From Betaproteobacteria bacterium (GTDB lineage: Bacteria > Pseudomonadota > Gammaproteobacteria > Burkholderiales > SG8-41): a stretch of 61,205 nt of DNA. The DNA lies in contig JACQOJ010000141.1 in NCBI GenBank assembly GCA_016202605.1, positions 1-61,205 of the forward strand, given 5' to 3'. This document shows, piece after piece, positions 9,909 to 19,541 of the stretch. The notes under the pieces were generated by a model that was not told where the DNA came from, searched no databases, and was given only the letters and a program-made list of their open reading frames with translations. Within the stretch, counting starts at the first letter, position 1. Each line of letters opens with the position of its first letter. Both the position numbers and the translations under genes were made by a program.

Positions 9909-10406
9909 GTGGCGTTTGCGGCGCACAAGCACCGCGACCAGCGCCGCAAGGACAAGGACGCCTCGCCTTACATCAACCATCCGATCCAGCTCGCGGTCGT
10001 GCTGTGGGAGGAGGGCGGCGTGCGCGACGCGCAAGTCATTGCGGCGGCGCTGCTGCACGATACCCTGGAAGACACGGAGACCACCTGGCACGAACTGCGC
10101 GGGGAGTTTGGCGAGGAGCTCGCCGACGTGGTGCTGGAAGTCACCGACACCAAGTGGATCAAGAAGGAGTTGCGCAAGCGCATCCAGGTGGCGCGCGCCC
10201 GGTATTCGAGCGACAAGGCCAAGCTCGTGAAGCTCGCCGACAAGATCTGCAACCTGCGGGACGTTGCCGCGCATCCGCCCGCGGGGTGGTCGCTGGAGCG
10301 CAAGCAGCAGTATTTCGACTGGGCCAAGGAAGTCGTGGATCATTTGCGCGGCACCCACCCCGAGCTCGAGCGCAGGTTCGACGACGTCTACGCGCTCAAG
10401 CCGTGA
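9909..10406 (+). CDS. stand-alone HD-domain (p)ppGpp hydrolase-like protein (RelA/SpoT/Mesh1 type)
   Basis: FAAHKHRDQRRKDKDASPYINHPI and AALLHDTLEDTETT motifs. True start may lie upstream (frame open back to about 9849, no clear ATG). Confidence 0.8.
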   Translation: MAFAAHKHRDQRRKDKDASPYINHPIQLAVVLWEEGGVRDAQVIAAALLHDTLEDTETTWHELRGEFGEELADVVLEVTDTKWIKKELRKRIQVARARYSSDKAKLVKLADKICNLRDVAAHPPAGWSLERKQQYFDWAKEVVDHLRGTHPELERRFDDVYALKP

Positions 10407-11965
10407 CTCTGGGCGCCGCCCGGTCTGCTTCTGCCCATGATCCAGGCGGGGATCAGCGCTAGCGTGAAGACCGCAGCGACGATGAGAAAGCTGTCGCGGA
10501 AACCCATGGTGTAGGCCTGGGCGTAGACCACCCGGCCCAGGAAATGCAGCGCTCCCGCCATCTGCAGGTCCTGGGGCACGCCCGCCTGGGCAAGCAATCC
10601 CTGCATCGTGCGCAGCAACTCCATCGTGGCGGTATTGGCGGCCGTCTGCACGCTCGTCAGCGTGTCGCTGTGAAAAAACGTCCGGCGGTCCAGCGCGACC
10701 GACAGCAGGTTCACTCCGAACGCGCCGCCGAGCTGGCGCGAAAAATTGATCATTCCCGCGCCCTGGCCGAGCAGTTCGGGACGCAGCGCGCGCAGCGCCG
10801 CCACGTTGAGCGAGGGCTTGATCAGCCCCAGGCCGATGCGCGATACGATCACACACCACGCGATGGTCCAGAACGACGTATTGGCATCGACACCCGCCAG
10901 CCAGTAGGAGGACACCCCGAAGCACAGCAGTCCCGCGATGATCATCCCGCGCGCGGACAGCCGGTCGCTCAGGTAGCCGGCGATGGGCATGAAAAAGCCG
11001 AGCACCAGGCCCGCGGGCATCAGCAGCAACCCCGCCGCGAGCGGCGTGAGATGCTGAACGGTCTGCACGAAAAGCGGCACGAGGTAGGTGGAGCCGAAGA
11101 GTCCCGCGCCGAAGATGCAGGCGACCGAAGCCGCAGCCGTGAATTGCGCGTTCGCGAGCACCCTGAGATTGACCAGGGGCTGCGCGGCTTGCAGCTCCCA
11201 CGCGAAGAAGGCGATGGCGCACACGACGGCGAGCGAGAACAGGATCAGGATATAGTCGGAGTTCCAGCCCTCGCGCTGCCCGTTGGAAAGCCCGGTGAGC
11301 AGAAAGGCGAGTGAAGTCGACAGGAGAAAAAATCCGAGCCAGTCGAAGCGCACTCGCTCGCCCGTTTCCTCGCGCTCGGGCATGAAGAGGCTCCCCAGCA
11401 GCATGGCGGCGGCGCTGACGGGCACCGCAACGAAAAAGATGTAGCGCCAGTTGAAGTGATCGATCAGCACGCCGCCGAGCGTCGGGCCCAACGCCGGGCC
11501 CAGAATCACGCTCATCCCGAAGAACCCCATCGCGCTGCCGCGCCGCTCGGGGGGAAAAACGCGAAACAGCGTGTACATCGAAAGCGGCTGCAACAGGCCC
11601 GCTACCGCGCCCTGCACGACGCGGCAGAAGATGAGCACGGATTCGTTGGGACTCAACCCCGCAAGCACCAGCGCCGCGACGAATACGGAAAGCGCGGCGA
11701 TGAAGGTCTTGCGCTGGCCGAAGCTGTGCATCATCCAGGCGTTGAGCAGCATGCCCACCGTCATCGCGGCCAACGCGCCGGTGGAAAGCCATTGCGCGCG
11801 GTCCTGCCCGATGCCGAAGGCGCCCATGATATCCGGGATCGCCACGTTGACGGTAGTCGTCGTCAGCACCGCCGAGATGGTCCCCAGCATGACCGTAACG
11901 GTGGCGAGCCAGCGGTAGCCCGGCCCGTAACGGCGGAACAGGACTTCAGTGGTTTCCAACGGCAA
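10388..11965 (-). CDS. DHA2-family MFS efflux permease (EmrB-like)
   Basis: 14-TM-like sequence; TTTVNVAIPDIMGAFG motif; overlaps the downstream end of an EmrA-like gene. Confidence 0.88.
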   Translation of the reverse strand: MPLETTEVLFRRYGPGYRWLATVTVMLGTISAVLTTTTVNVAIPDIMGAFGIGQDRAQWLSTGALAAMTVGMLLNAWMMHSFGQRKTFIAALSVFVAALVLAGLSPNESVLIFCRVVQGAVAGLLQPLSMYTLFRVFPPERRGSAMGFFGMSVILGPALGPTLGGVLIDHFNWRYIFFVAVPVSAAAMLLGSLFMPEREETGERVRFDWLGFFLLSTSLAFLLTGLSNGQREGWNSDYILILFSLAVVCAIAFFAWELQAAQPLVNLRVLANAQFTAAASVACIFGAGLFGSTYLVPLFVQTVQHLTPLAAGLLLMPAGLVLGFFMPIAGYLSDRLSARGMIIAGLLCFGVSSYWLAGVDANTSFWTIAWCVIVSRIGLGLIKPSLNVAALRALRPELLGQGAGMINFSRQLGGAFGVNLLSVALDRRTFFHSDTLTSVQTAANTATMELLRTMQGLLAQAGVPQDLQMAGALHFLGRVVYAQAYTMGFRDSFLIVAAVFTLALIPAWIMGRSRPGGAQSHGLSA

Positions 11966-13094
11966 TGGTAACCTCCACCATCATTCCCGGCCGCAGCGCG
12001 GGGTCCCTCTCGGTGAGGAGGATGCGCACCGGCAGGCGCTGGGTGATCTTCGTGAAGTTGCCGCTGGGATTGGGGTCGGGCAGCAGCGCGAACTTGCTGG
12101 TCGCGGCCCGTCCGATGCGGTGGACTTCGCCCGAGAAAATCCTGCGGGGATAGGCGTCGACGCGGATCTCGGCTTTCATGCCGGGCTTCAGCAGCCCGAC
12201 CTCGGTCTCCTTGACGTTCGCCTCGACCCAGATCGCGTTCGGATCGTGGAACATCAGGATGCGCTGCCCGGGCGCGACGTGTTCGCCCTTGCGCACGAAC
12301 GTCATCACCACCCTGCCGCCGGTCGGGCTGACGATCGTGCGATCTGCGATGTCCACTTCCCGGCGCCGGATTTCGGCGCGGATCTCATCCGCCTGGCGCG
12401 CGAGCACGAGAAGCTGCCGTTCCATCACCTTGAGCTGGCGGCGGCTGCCGCCGGCGGCGGACAGGGTGCCGCGAACCGCCGCGACTTCCGCCTGCGCCTT
12501 GCGGTGGCTTTCCTGGACCTGGTGATAGGCGCTGCGCGCGCGCTCCATCGCCTGCGGGGAGAGCCATTTCGCGTCGGCGAGCTCCTGCGCCCGCCGGTAG
12601 TCATCGCGCGCCTGCCTGAGCTGCACCTGGAGCGCGGCGACTTCCGCCTCGGCGGCGGCGAGACGGTTGCTTTCGCTCTGGTACCTGCCGAGCGTTTCCT
12701 GATCGACCTGGCCGGTTTGCGCCTGCACGACCGACATCTGGTTTTCGATGCCCTTGAGCTTCGCGACGAGGACTTCGCGCTGCAGCACCGAGTCGCGCGC
12801 GTCGACCTGCGCCAGCAACTGGCCCTTTCTCACTTCATCGCCCTCGATGACGGGCAGTTCGGTGAGCCATCCGGAGACACGGCTCGAGATGGTGACGATC
12901 TCGCCGTCGATGCGCGCATCGTCGATATAGACATGCGTCCAGCGGTGGTAGATCCATTGGCCGCCCCAGACCAGAAGGATGAGAGCTGCCGCGCCGAGGA
13001 GCAGGAGTTTTCCGTGTCCCGCCAGACGGTTTGGCGAGCGATTGCGCTCGATGCGGGCGCTGCCGCCCGCGCCATCAGGCTCGTTCGTAGCCAT
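11946..13094 (-). CDS. HlyD/EmrA-family periplasmic adaptor (membrane fusion) protein
   Basis: VYIDDARIDGEIVTISSRVSGWL and GQLLAQVDARD lipoyl/HlyD motifs. Start MATNEPDG chosen within the longer ORF. Confidence 0.88.
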   Translation of the reverse strand: MATNEPDGAGGSARIERNRSPNRLAGHGKLLLLGAAALILLVWGGQWIYHRWTHVYIDDARIDGEIVTISSRVSGWLTELPVIEGDEVRKGQLLAQVDARDSVLQREVLVAKLKGIENQMSVVQAQTGQVDQETLGRYQSESNRLAAAEAEVAALQVQLRQARDDYRRAQELADAKWLSPQAMERARSAYHQVQESHRKAQAEVAAVRGTLSAAGGSRRQLKVMERQLLVLARQADEIRAEIRRREVDIADRTIVSPTGGRVVMTFVRKGEHVAPGQRILMFHDPNAIWVEANVKETEVGLLKPGMKAEIRVDAYPRRIFSGEVHRIGRAATSKFALLPDPNPSGNFTKITQRLPVRILLTERDPALRPGMMVEVTIAVGNH

Positions 13095-13272
13095 GGACCC
13101 GGATTTTTCTGAAAAGAGTCGTACTGCACGCAGTTTAGGCACTCGCCCCGCATTAAGCGAGCCGGATTCCAATATGTGGCCAGAGTGTTGTATCGTGTCG
13201 GCTCGCAGCCGGCAAGAACACGGCCAGGGGCGCGCTCCGCTTCTCATTGACAACACGCCGATTAGGGGACTC

Positions 13273-13941
13273 ATGACATTCAAGCTGTTCGGTTTCTGGC
13301 GTTCGCTCGCCAGTTATCGCGTGCGCGTCGCGCTCGCGCTGAAGGGCCTCAAGGCGGAAGAGATATCGATCAACCTGCTGCAGGGCAGGCAGTACAGCGA
13401 CGACTACAAGGCGGTCAATCCGCAGAGCGTGGTGCCGGCGCTCGCGATCGACGGCGGCCCGCCGCTTTTCCAGTCGCTGGCGATCCTCGAATACCTGGAC
13501 GAGACGCATCCGCAGCCGCCGCTCCTGCCCGCGGATCCCCGCGGGCGCGCGCGCGTTCGCGGGCTCGCCATGATCGCGGCCTGCGACGGGCACCCGCTGG
13601 TGGTGCCGCGCATCCGCAACTATCTCGAAAAGGAACTGCACGTGGACGAGGCGGGGCGCAACCGCTGGCTCGCGCACTGGACGCTGAAAGCGCTCGAAGC
13701 GCTCGAGGCGCATCTCGCCACCGAGCGCGAGACCGGCCGCTTCTGCCACGGCGATGCCGTCACCATCGCCGACATCTGTCTCGCTTCGCAGGTCATCGCG
13801 GCCACGCAATATTTCGGCTGCGACACTGCGGGCGTGCCGACCACGATGCGGATTTTCGGCGAATGCATGAAGCTCGAGGCGTTCGACAAGGCGCAGCCCA
13901 TGAAGCGGCCCGAAGCGCCCGCGAGCGGCGCTGCGCATTAG
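13273..13941 (+). CDS. maiA: maleylacetoacetate isomerase (zeta-class GST)
   Basis: LFGFWRSLASYRVRVALALKGL with SxxSxRVR zeta-GST motif; NPQSVVPAL; LAILEYLDE. Confidence 0.85.
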   Translation: MTFKLFGFWRSLASYRVRVALALKGLKAEEISINLLQGRQYSDDYKAVNPQSVVPALAIDGGPPLFQSLAILEYLDETHPQPPLLPADPRGRARVRGLAMIAACDGHPLVVPRIRNYLEKELHVDEAGRNRWLAHWTLKALEALEAHLATERETGRFCHGDAVTIADICLASQVIAATQYFGCDTAGVPTTMRIFGECMKLEAFDKAQPMKRPEAPASGAAH

Positions 13942-13985
13942 TATTCGAGCCGGCATCGATCAAAACGACAAAACGAGGAGGAAGC

Positions 13986-14249
13986 ACGAGACTTTTCCAT
14001 CCCACCCGGACATGCCTCATTGTCGCGGCAAGCGCCGCCGTCACGGCGGCGGGCGCCGGCGCGCAATCGTATCCGCAGCGCCCGGTGCGTGTGGTGGCGG
14101 CGGACGGCTACCCCGCGGTGATCTCGGGCCAGGTGAACTGGATCCCGGGCAGCCCGATTTCCGCCCTGCCGCGCGAATTCGCGCAGCGAGTGAAGCAGAA
14201 ATTCGACAAGTGGCGCGACGTCGTGAAAAAGGCGGGTCTGCGGCTCTAG
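13986..14249 (+). pseudogene. remnant of a Bug/TctC-family substrate-binding protein: start codon apparently ACG, central domain deleted
   Basis: Good SD (GAGGAGGAAGC) followed by ACG AGA CTT; signal peptide plus QSYPQRPVRVV N-terminus fused to PREFAQRVKQKFDKWRDVVKKAGLRL C-terminus; about 200 residues missing. Confidence 0.7.
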
Positions 14250-15460
14250 CGGTGCCGGCCTTTGCGCTCGCGCGCCGCGACAAGACAGGCAAGACAGACC
14301 GCGGTCGGAACCGCGAGGGTCGCGAACGCGATGCCGTAGCTTCGGCTGGCGGCATACACGACGGCGAACAGGACCGGCCCGACGAGTTTGCCGATGTTGA
14401 TGATGACGAGCGCCCCGCTGGTGGCGAGACTCACCTGTCCGTGCGGCGCGAGGCGGCCGATTTCGGCGAGCACCGTCCCCGGCCAGCTTCCCGTGGCGCC
14501 GCCGAGGACGGCGAACAGAACGTAGACCGCGAGCAGCGGCAGCGCGGGCGACATCCCCAGCGCCGCAACGCAGGCGAGCAGCAGCACTCCCGCGTTCCAC
14601 GCGAGGATTCCCGCGGTGTCTTGCGCGCGGTCGACCAGCCAGCCCAAAAACACCCGGCTCACGGCACTGCTTGCCTGCACCACGGTGAGCACCGTCCCCG
14701 CGACGACGAGGCTCATGCCGAGCGTCTCCACGCAGGCGACGACCACGTACGACACGACGCAGAACTGGGCCCACGAAAAGCAGCCGCCGGCGATCGACAC
14801 CAGCCGCAAAGACCTTTCGGCCCAGATCGTCGCGACGCCGGCGAGGGGGTTGCCGGAGACGGCTGGAGCATTTGATTCCCGGTCTTCGTCCCACTCATGG
14901 CGGCCGCGCTGCATGACCGCGATGACCGCGTAGAGGAGCGCGGCGCTCAGCGCGCCGGACCAGCGCCAACCGGCCGCCACGGCCACCGCCGGGCCGATGA
15001 GCGCCGCGAGTATGCCGCCGAACGGGATGCCGAGTTGGTGCACCGAGAACACGAGACTGCGGCGCGTCGCGGGTGTGTAGCGTACCAGCAGCTTCGATGA
15101 GGAAGGCGTCAGCAGGCCGTAGCCCATGCCGATGACCACCGAACCGGCCGCGAGAAACGGCGCCGGCGGCAGCAGCATGATCAGAATTCCGGTTCCGCCG
15201 AGGCCGAGCCCGAGCTGGTACGTGCGGCAGGCGCCAAGCCTGCGGCTCAAGTTGCCGAGCAGACTGAGCGAGACGAAGACGCCGCACCCGACGAGGCTGA
15301 CCTGGTAGCCGATGAGCGAAGCGTCGATCCGGTAGTCGTGCGCTACCGCGGGCGCGACGGCGGGCAGCACGAAGATCGCCATGGTCCCCGCGGTGTGGCC
15401 GGCGGCCAGGACGCCGACCAGGAACGAGAGCGGGAGGCCGCTGTCAGCGCGTGATGACAT
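14246..15460 (-). CDS. MFS transporter
   Basis: 12-TM hydrophobic pattern. Start MSSRADSG chosen within ORF. Confidence 0.82.
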   Translation of the reverse strand: MSSRADSGLPLSFLVGVLAAGHTAGTMAIFVLPAVAPAVAHDYRIDASLIGYQVSLVGCGVFVSLSLLGNLSRRLGACRTYQLGLGLGGTGILIMLLPPAPFLAAGSVVIGMGYGLLTPSSSKLLVRYTPATRRSLVFSVHQLGIPFGGILAALIGPAVAVAAGWRWSGALSAALLYAVIAVMQRGRHEWDEDRESNAPAVSGNPLAGVATIWAERSLRLVSIAGGCFSWAQFCVVSYVVVACVETLGMSLVVAGTVLTVVQASSAVSRVFLGWLVDRAQDTAGILAWNAGVLLLACVAALGMSPALPLLAVYVLFAVLGGATGSWPGTVLAEIGRLAPHGQVSLATSGALVIINIGKLVGPVLFAVVYAASRSYGIAFATLAVPTAVCLACLVAARERKGRHR

Positions 15461-15629
15461 GGCGTGTCGGGGATCTTCGGATGGAACCGGCGTTCCGGGA
15501 AAACATGAATCGACGATCACACCAGTGCGGTTGCGAGCCGTAGATGTGAACGGGCGCAGCCATTATGCGGGCAAACGCCGGAGGGCGAACGGCATCGGAG
15601 TTCTGCAGTCGAAGCGATCGCGGACGGCG

Positions 15630-16448
15630 CTACTTTCCCGTGAACCGCGGCTTGCGGCCTTCGCGGTGCGCGGCGATCGCCTCGTCCACGTCGTGGCTCC
15701 ATTCGAGCCGGGACCGGATCTCGTCGGAGAGCTGCCGCGCTTCGCGCAGCCCGGGAGCGAGGCGGGTGTGCGCCACGCGTTTCGCGCCGCGCAAGGCGAT
15801 CGGGCCTTTCTCCGCGATGTTCCGCGCGAACGCCATCACTTCCTCCATCAGCCGTTCATGCGGGTAAGCCGCCAGCGCGAAGCCGATGCGCACCATTTCC
15901 TCCGCCCCGACTTCGCGGCCGCTGCACAGCAACTCCAGGGCGCGGGCGCGTCCGACCACCGAGGGCAGACGCGCCGGCCCGCCGCCGCCCGGGATCCCGC
16001 CCATATCGGCTTCGGGAAAGGAAATCGTCGCGCGTTCGGAAACGAAACGCATGTCGCAGGCAAGCGAGAGTTCGACGCCGTTGCCGCGCGCCTTGCCGTT
16101 CAGCGCGGCGATCACGATCTGCGGCAGCATTTCCAGCGAATCGCGCAGCCGCGCGCCGCGCAGCACGAAATCGACGATCTCCTGTTTGTCCATGGCGCCG
16201 CGGATCGCGGGATCGAATGCGCCCCAGGAGAAATACTCCTCACCCGCGCCCCGCACGATGACAACCCGGGTTTCCTCGTCCCTGTGCAGCGCCTCGACGA
16301 CGGGCTCGAACGCGTACAACATCTCCCTGCGCCAGCGGTTGCCCTCGGCGGGGCGGTTGAGCGTGATGACCGCGATCTTGCCGTCGCGTTCGAAAAGCAC
16401 GGGCGCGTCCCGCGCGGCGTCCGTCGTTGCGGTCGCTGCGGAAGTCAT
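15630..16448 (-). CDS. enoyl-CoA hydratase/isomerase family protein
   Basis: IAVITLNRPAEGNRW; IAALNGKARGNGVELSLACDMRF crotonase signature. Confidence 0.88.
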   Translation of the reverse strand: MTSAATATTDAARDAPVLFERDGKIAVITLNRPAEGNRWRREMLYAFEPVVEALHRDEETRVVIVRGAGEEYFSWGAFDPAIRGAMDKQEIVDFVLRGARLRDSLEMLPQIVIAALNGKARGNGVELSLACDMRFVSERATISFPEADMGGIPGGGGPARLPSVVGRARALELLCSGREVGAEEMVRIGFALAAYPHERLMEEVMAFARNIAEKGPIALRGAKRVAHTRLAPGLREARQLSDEIRSRLEWSHDVDEAIAAHREGRKPRFTGK

Positions 16449-16581
16449 TGCTGTCTCCAGGCTGCAGAAACGTTTCGAAAAGCGGAAAATCCCGCAACCG
16501 CAGATTAACGCGGATCAAAATCGGCAACAAGCTCCCGCATCGGTAGAATAGTCACCTCGTCGATATGGGAGGAGTGCAGGC

Positions 16582-17835
16582 GTGAACGACAACACGAAAA
16601 CCACGAGTGGCGCCCACGGAGCGGTGGCCACGCGCCGCTGGGTCGCGCAACGCTGGCTGATCGACAACGTCATCCGCGCGGTCGGCATCGACTGGGACCA
16701 GCCGCGATCGATCAGTTACAACGCGCCCTGCGGTCCGGAGGCGAACGCCGATTTCGCGGCGATCCGCGAGCGCGTCAGAAAGTACGCGGATATTTCACCG
16801 GTGTTCGAGGCGACGGCGCGCCGCCGCGAGGCCAAAGCGCGCGTGGCGGAGGACGCCGCGGAACTCGTGACCGCCCGCAACAACTATTTCATGGCGGCGA
16901 TCCACTATGCTGCGTCGCAGTGGACGTTCGACGAAAACAGCGAGCAGAACCTCGCGCTCAACGCGCGCAAGCGCGAGTGCTACTCGAATTACGCGCGACT
17001 CGCGGATCGCAAGGTCGAGGCGGCATGGATCCCGTTCCAGGGCAAGGCGCTTCCCGGCTGGTTCCATCTTCCGCCCGGGTACGGCGGCGGCCGCATCCCC
17101 GCGGTGCTGTCGATCCCGGGCATGGACGGCTTCAAGGAAGCGGGCGTGGCGATGTACGGCGACCGCTGGCTCGCGCGCGGAATTGCGGTGCTCACTATCG
17201 AAGGCCCCGGTCAGTACGAGGCCGCGGTGCTGGGCATGCAGGTCAGCGTCCCGAACTGGATCGAGGCCGGACGCGCCATGGTGGACTGGCTCGTCGCACG
17301 GCCCGAGATCGACCCGGAGCGCATCGGCGTCGTCGGGCAAAGCTTCGGTTCCTTTTTCGGCACCATCGTCGCCGCGCACGAGCCTCGATTCCAAGCGTGT
17401 GCGGTCACCGCGACCTGCCTCGAACCGGGCTGTCGCACGATCTTCGAGGAAGCGTCGCCCACGTTCAAGCAGCGCTTCATGTACATGTCGGGATACCGGG
17501 ACGAAGACGCGTTCGACGAGTTCCGCAAGACGCTCACCTGGGAGGGCCACGCCGGGAATATCCGCATGCCGTATCTGTGCGTGGCGGGTGAAGCCGATGA
17601 ACTCTCCCCGCTCGAACATACCGAACGGATGATGCGGACGCTGCAATGTCCGAAGCGGCTCGTGGTCTATCAGGACTGCCGCCATTCGGTGGGCAACGTG
17701 CCTTCGACCAACCTCGGCCCGACGCCACAGGTTCTCGTGGCCGACTGGATGAGCGCGCGCCTTGCGGGCAAGGCGTTCGCGAGCGAGCGGTGGTATGTCG
17801 AATCAAGTGGCCGGGTGGTGAAGACGCCATACTGA
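16582..17835 (+). CDS. alpha/beta hydrolase (FrsA/DUF1100-like)
   Basis: IPAVLSIPGMDGFKE; GVVGQSFGSFFG nucleophile elbow; long helical N-terminus. Confidence 0.75.
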   Translation: MNDNTKTTSGAHGAVATRRWVAQRWLIDNVIRAVGIDWDQPRSISYNAPCGPEANADFAAIRERVRKYADISPVFEATARRREAKARVAEDAAELVTARNNYFMAAIHYAASQWTFDENSEQNLALNARKRECYSNYARLADRKVEAAWIPFQGKALPGWFHLPPGYGGGRIPAVLSIPGMDGFKEAGVAMYGDRWLARGIAVLTIEGPGQYEAAVLGMQVSVPNWIEAGRAMVDWLVARPEIDPERIGVVGQSFGSFFGTIVAAHEPRFQACAVTATCLEPGCRTIFEEASPTFKQRFMYMSGYRDEDAFDEFRKTLTWEGHAGNIRMPYLCVAGEADELSPLEHTERMMRTLQCPKRLVVYQDCRHSVGNVPSTNLGPTPQVLVADWMSARLAGKAFASERWYVESSGRVVKTPY

Positions 17836-17913
17836 AAAATCCGCCTCCCTCTTGTTGGTGGGGACGGCAAGCGGTAAACGGCAAATCCTGAATTTTGCGG
17901 AGGACATACAGCG

Positions 17914-18120
17914 ATGGCGGAAGACAACCTGACGCTCGACGAAGCGCGGAGGATGGCGGCGGAGGTCGGCATGACCCGCTTCACGGATGAGCATTTGCAG
18001 CAACTCACGCGCGCGATGAAGACGGCGCGGGCGCGGCGAGCGGCGCTGCCCGTTGCGGAAATCACGCCCGCCGACGAGCCGGCGCACGTCTTCCGCGTCG
18101 ATGTGGAGGACGACCGATGA
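17914..18120 (+). CDS. 68-aa GatC/AtzG-like small subunit preceding an amidase
   Basis: Helical N-terminus and ADEPAHVFRVDVEDDR C-terminus resembling GatC; ATGA overlap with the amidase gene. Confidence 0.6.
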   Translation: MAEDNLTLDEARRMAAEVGMTRFTDEHLQQLTRAMKTARARRAALPVAEITPADEPAHVFRVDVEDDR

Positions 18121-19511
18121 GCGAGCTTGCCTGGCTTACCGTCGCCGAAGCCGCCGAACTGCTGCGCGCGAAAAAGCTCTCGCCCGTCGAGTACGCCAAA
18201 GCGCTGATCGACCGCGTCGAGAAGCACGACAAGCATCTCAACGCCTTCCTCCGCTTCACGCCCGAGATTGCGCTGGATGACGCGCGCCGGGCGGAGGAGG
18301 AGATCATGCGCGGCGGATGGCGCGGCCCATTTCACGGCGTGCCTTACGGCCTCAAGGACATCGTCGATTACGCAGGGCTGCCGACGACCGCGCATTCGAA
18401 GATCCTTCGGGATAACATCGCTGCGGGTGATGCCGTGGTGGCGCAAAAACTGCGCGTGGCCGGCGGCGTCTTCATGGGCAAGATGTCGACCCACGAATTT
18501 GCGCTCGGCGGGCCGTCGTTCGATCTGCCCTGGCCGCCGGCGCGCAATCCCTGGAACCGCGACCATTTCTGCGGCGGATCGTCGAGCGGCTCCGGCGCCG
18601 CCACCGCAGCGGGGTTCCTGCCGGCAGCGATCGGGACCGATACCGGGGGCTCGGTGCGCAATCCGGCGGCGATGTGCGGCGTGGTCGGGATGAAACCGAC
18701 CTACGGCGCCGTAAGCCGGCGCGGAGTATTGCCCCTCGCGTTCTCCCTCGATCACGTCGGCCCGCTCACCCGCACGGTGCGGGACAACGCGCTGATGCTC
18801 GATGCGATCGCGGGCCACGATCCCCTCGACCCCGGCAGCGCCAACCGCGCGACGGGCGGCTGCACCGCCGGGCTCGAGCGCGGGGTGAAGCGCCTCAGGG
18901 TCGGCGTGATCCGCCACTTCTACATGCGCGACATGCAGGCCGATCCCGAGATGACGGCCGGGATCGAGGCGGCGGTCGAGGTGCTGGGTCGGCTCGGCGC
19001 TCAGGTGCGCGAGATCGCGACCGCTCCGCTCGGCGACTACGTCGCCTGCAATCGCATCATCCTCACGAGCGAAGCCTTCGCGATCCACGAGAAGTGGATG
19101 TGCGAGCGCCCGCAGGATTACGGCGCGCTTACCCGCGAGCGTCTGATGGCCGGCGCCTTCGTGCGCGCAGCCGATTACGTGAACGCCACGCGCGTGCGCC
19201 GCAGACTGGCGGACGCGTTTCATGCGCTGTTCGACGGTATCGACGTTGCGGTGACGGCAAGTTCAATGGACCCCGCCTGCCGCATCGACGACCCGAAGGC
19301 GATCGAGTACACCTATGCCCGCCAGGCGCGCGCGCCTTTCAACGTGACCGGCAGCCCGGCGCTGTGCGTGCCGGCGGGATTCGGCAGGAGCGGCCTGCCG
19401 CTCGCGATGCAGATCGTCGGCAAGCCGTGGAGCGAGGCGCTCGTCTACCGCGTCGCGCACGCCTACGAGCAGGCGACGGGCTGGGTGAAGATGCATCCCG
19501 AGTTCGAATGA
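18117..19511 (+). CDS. amidase signature family protein (AtzE/GatA-like)
   Basis: GLKDIV Lys; GGSSSGSGAATAAG Ser loop; GTDTGGSVRNPAAMCGVVGMKPT. Confidence 0.88.
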   Translation: MSELAWLTVAEAAELLRAKKLSPVEYAKALIDRVEKHDKHLNAFLRFTPEIALDDARRAEEEIMRGGWRGPFHGVPYGLKDIVDYAGLPTTAHSKILRDNIAAGDAVVAQKLRVAGGVFMGKMSTHEFALGGPSFDLPWPPARNPWNRDHFCGGSSSGSGAATAAGFLPAAIGTDTGGSVRNPAAMCGVVGMKPTYGAVSRRGVLPLAFSLDHVGPLTRTVRDNALMLDAIAGHDPLDPGSANRATGGCTAGLERGVKRLRVGVIRHFYMRDMQADPEMTAGIEAAVEVLGRLGAQVREIATAPLGDYVACNRIILTSEAFAIHEKWMCERPQDYGALTRERLMAGAFVRAADYVNATRVRRRLADAFHALFDGIDVAVTASSMDPACRIDDPKAIEYTYARQARAPFNVTGSPALCVPAGFGRSGLPLAMQIVGKPWSEALVYRVAHAYEQATGWVKMHPEFE

Positions 19512-19541
19512 CGAACAGCGTTGTAAACAAACGGAGGTTTC

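Noticed and set aside
9831-11792. 653-aa minus-strand ORF overlapping EmrB-like and HD genes
   Set aside because: Arginine/alanine-rich alternate frame spanning two real genes on opposite strands.
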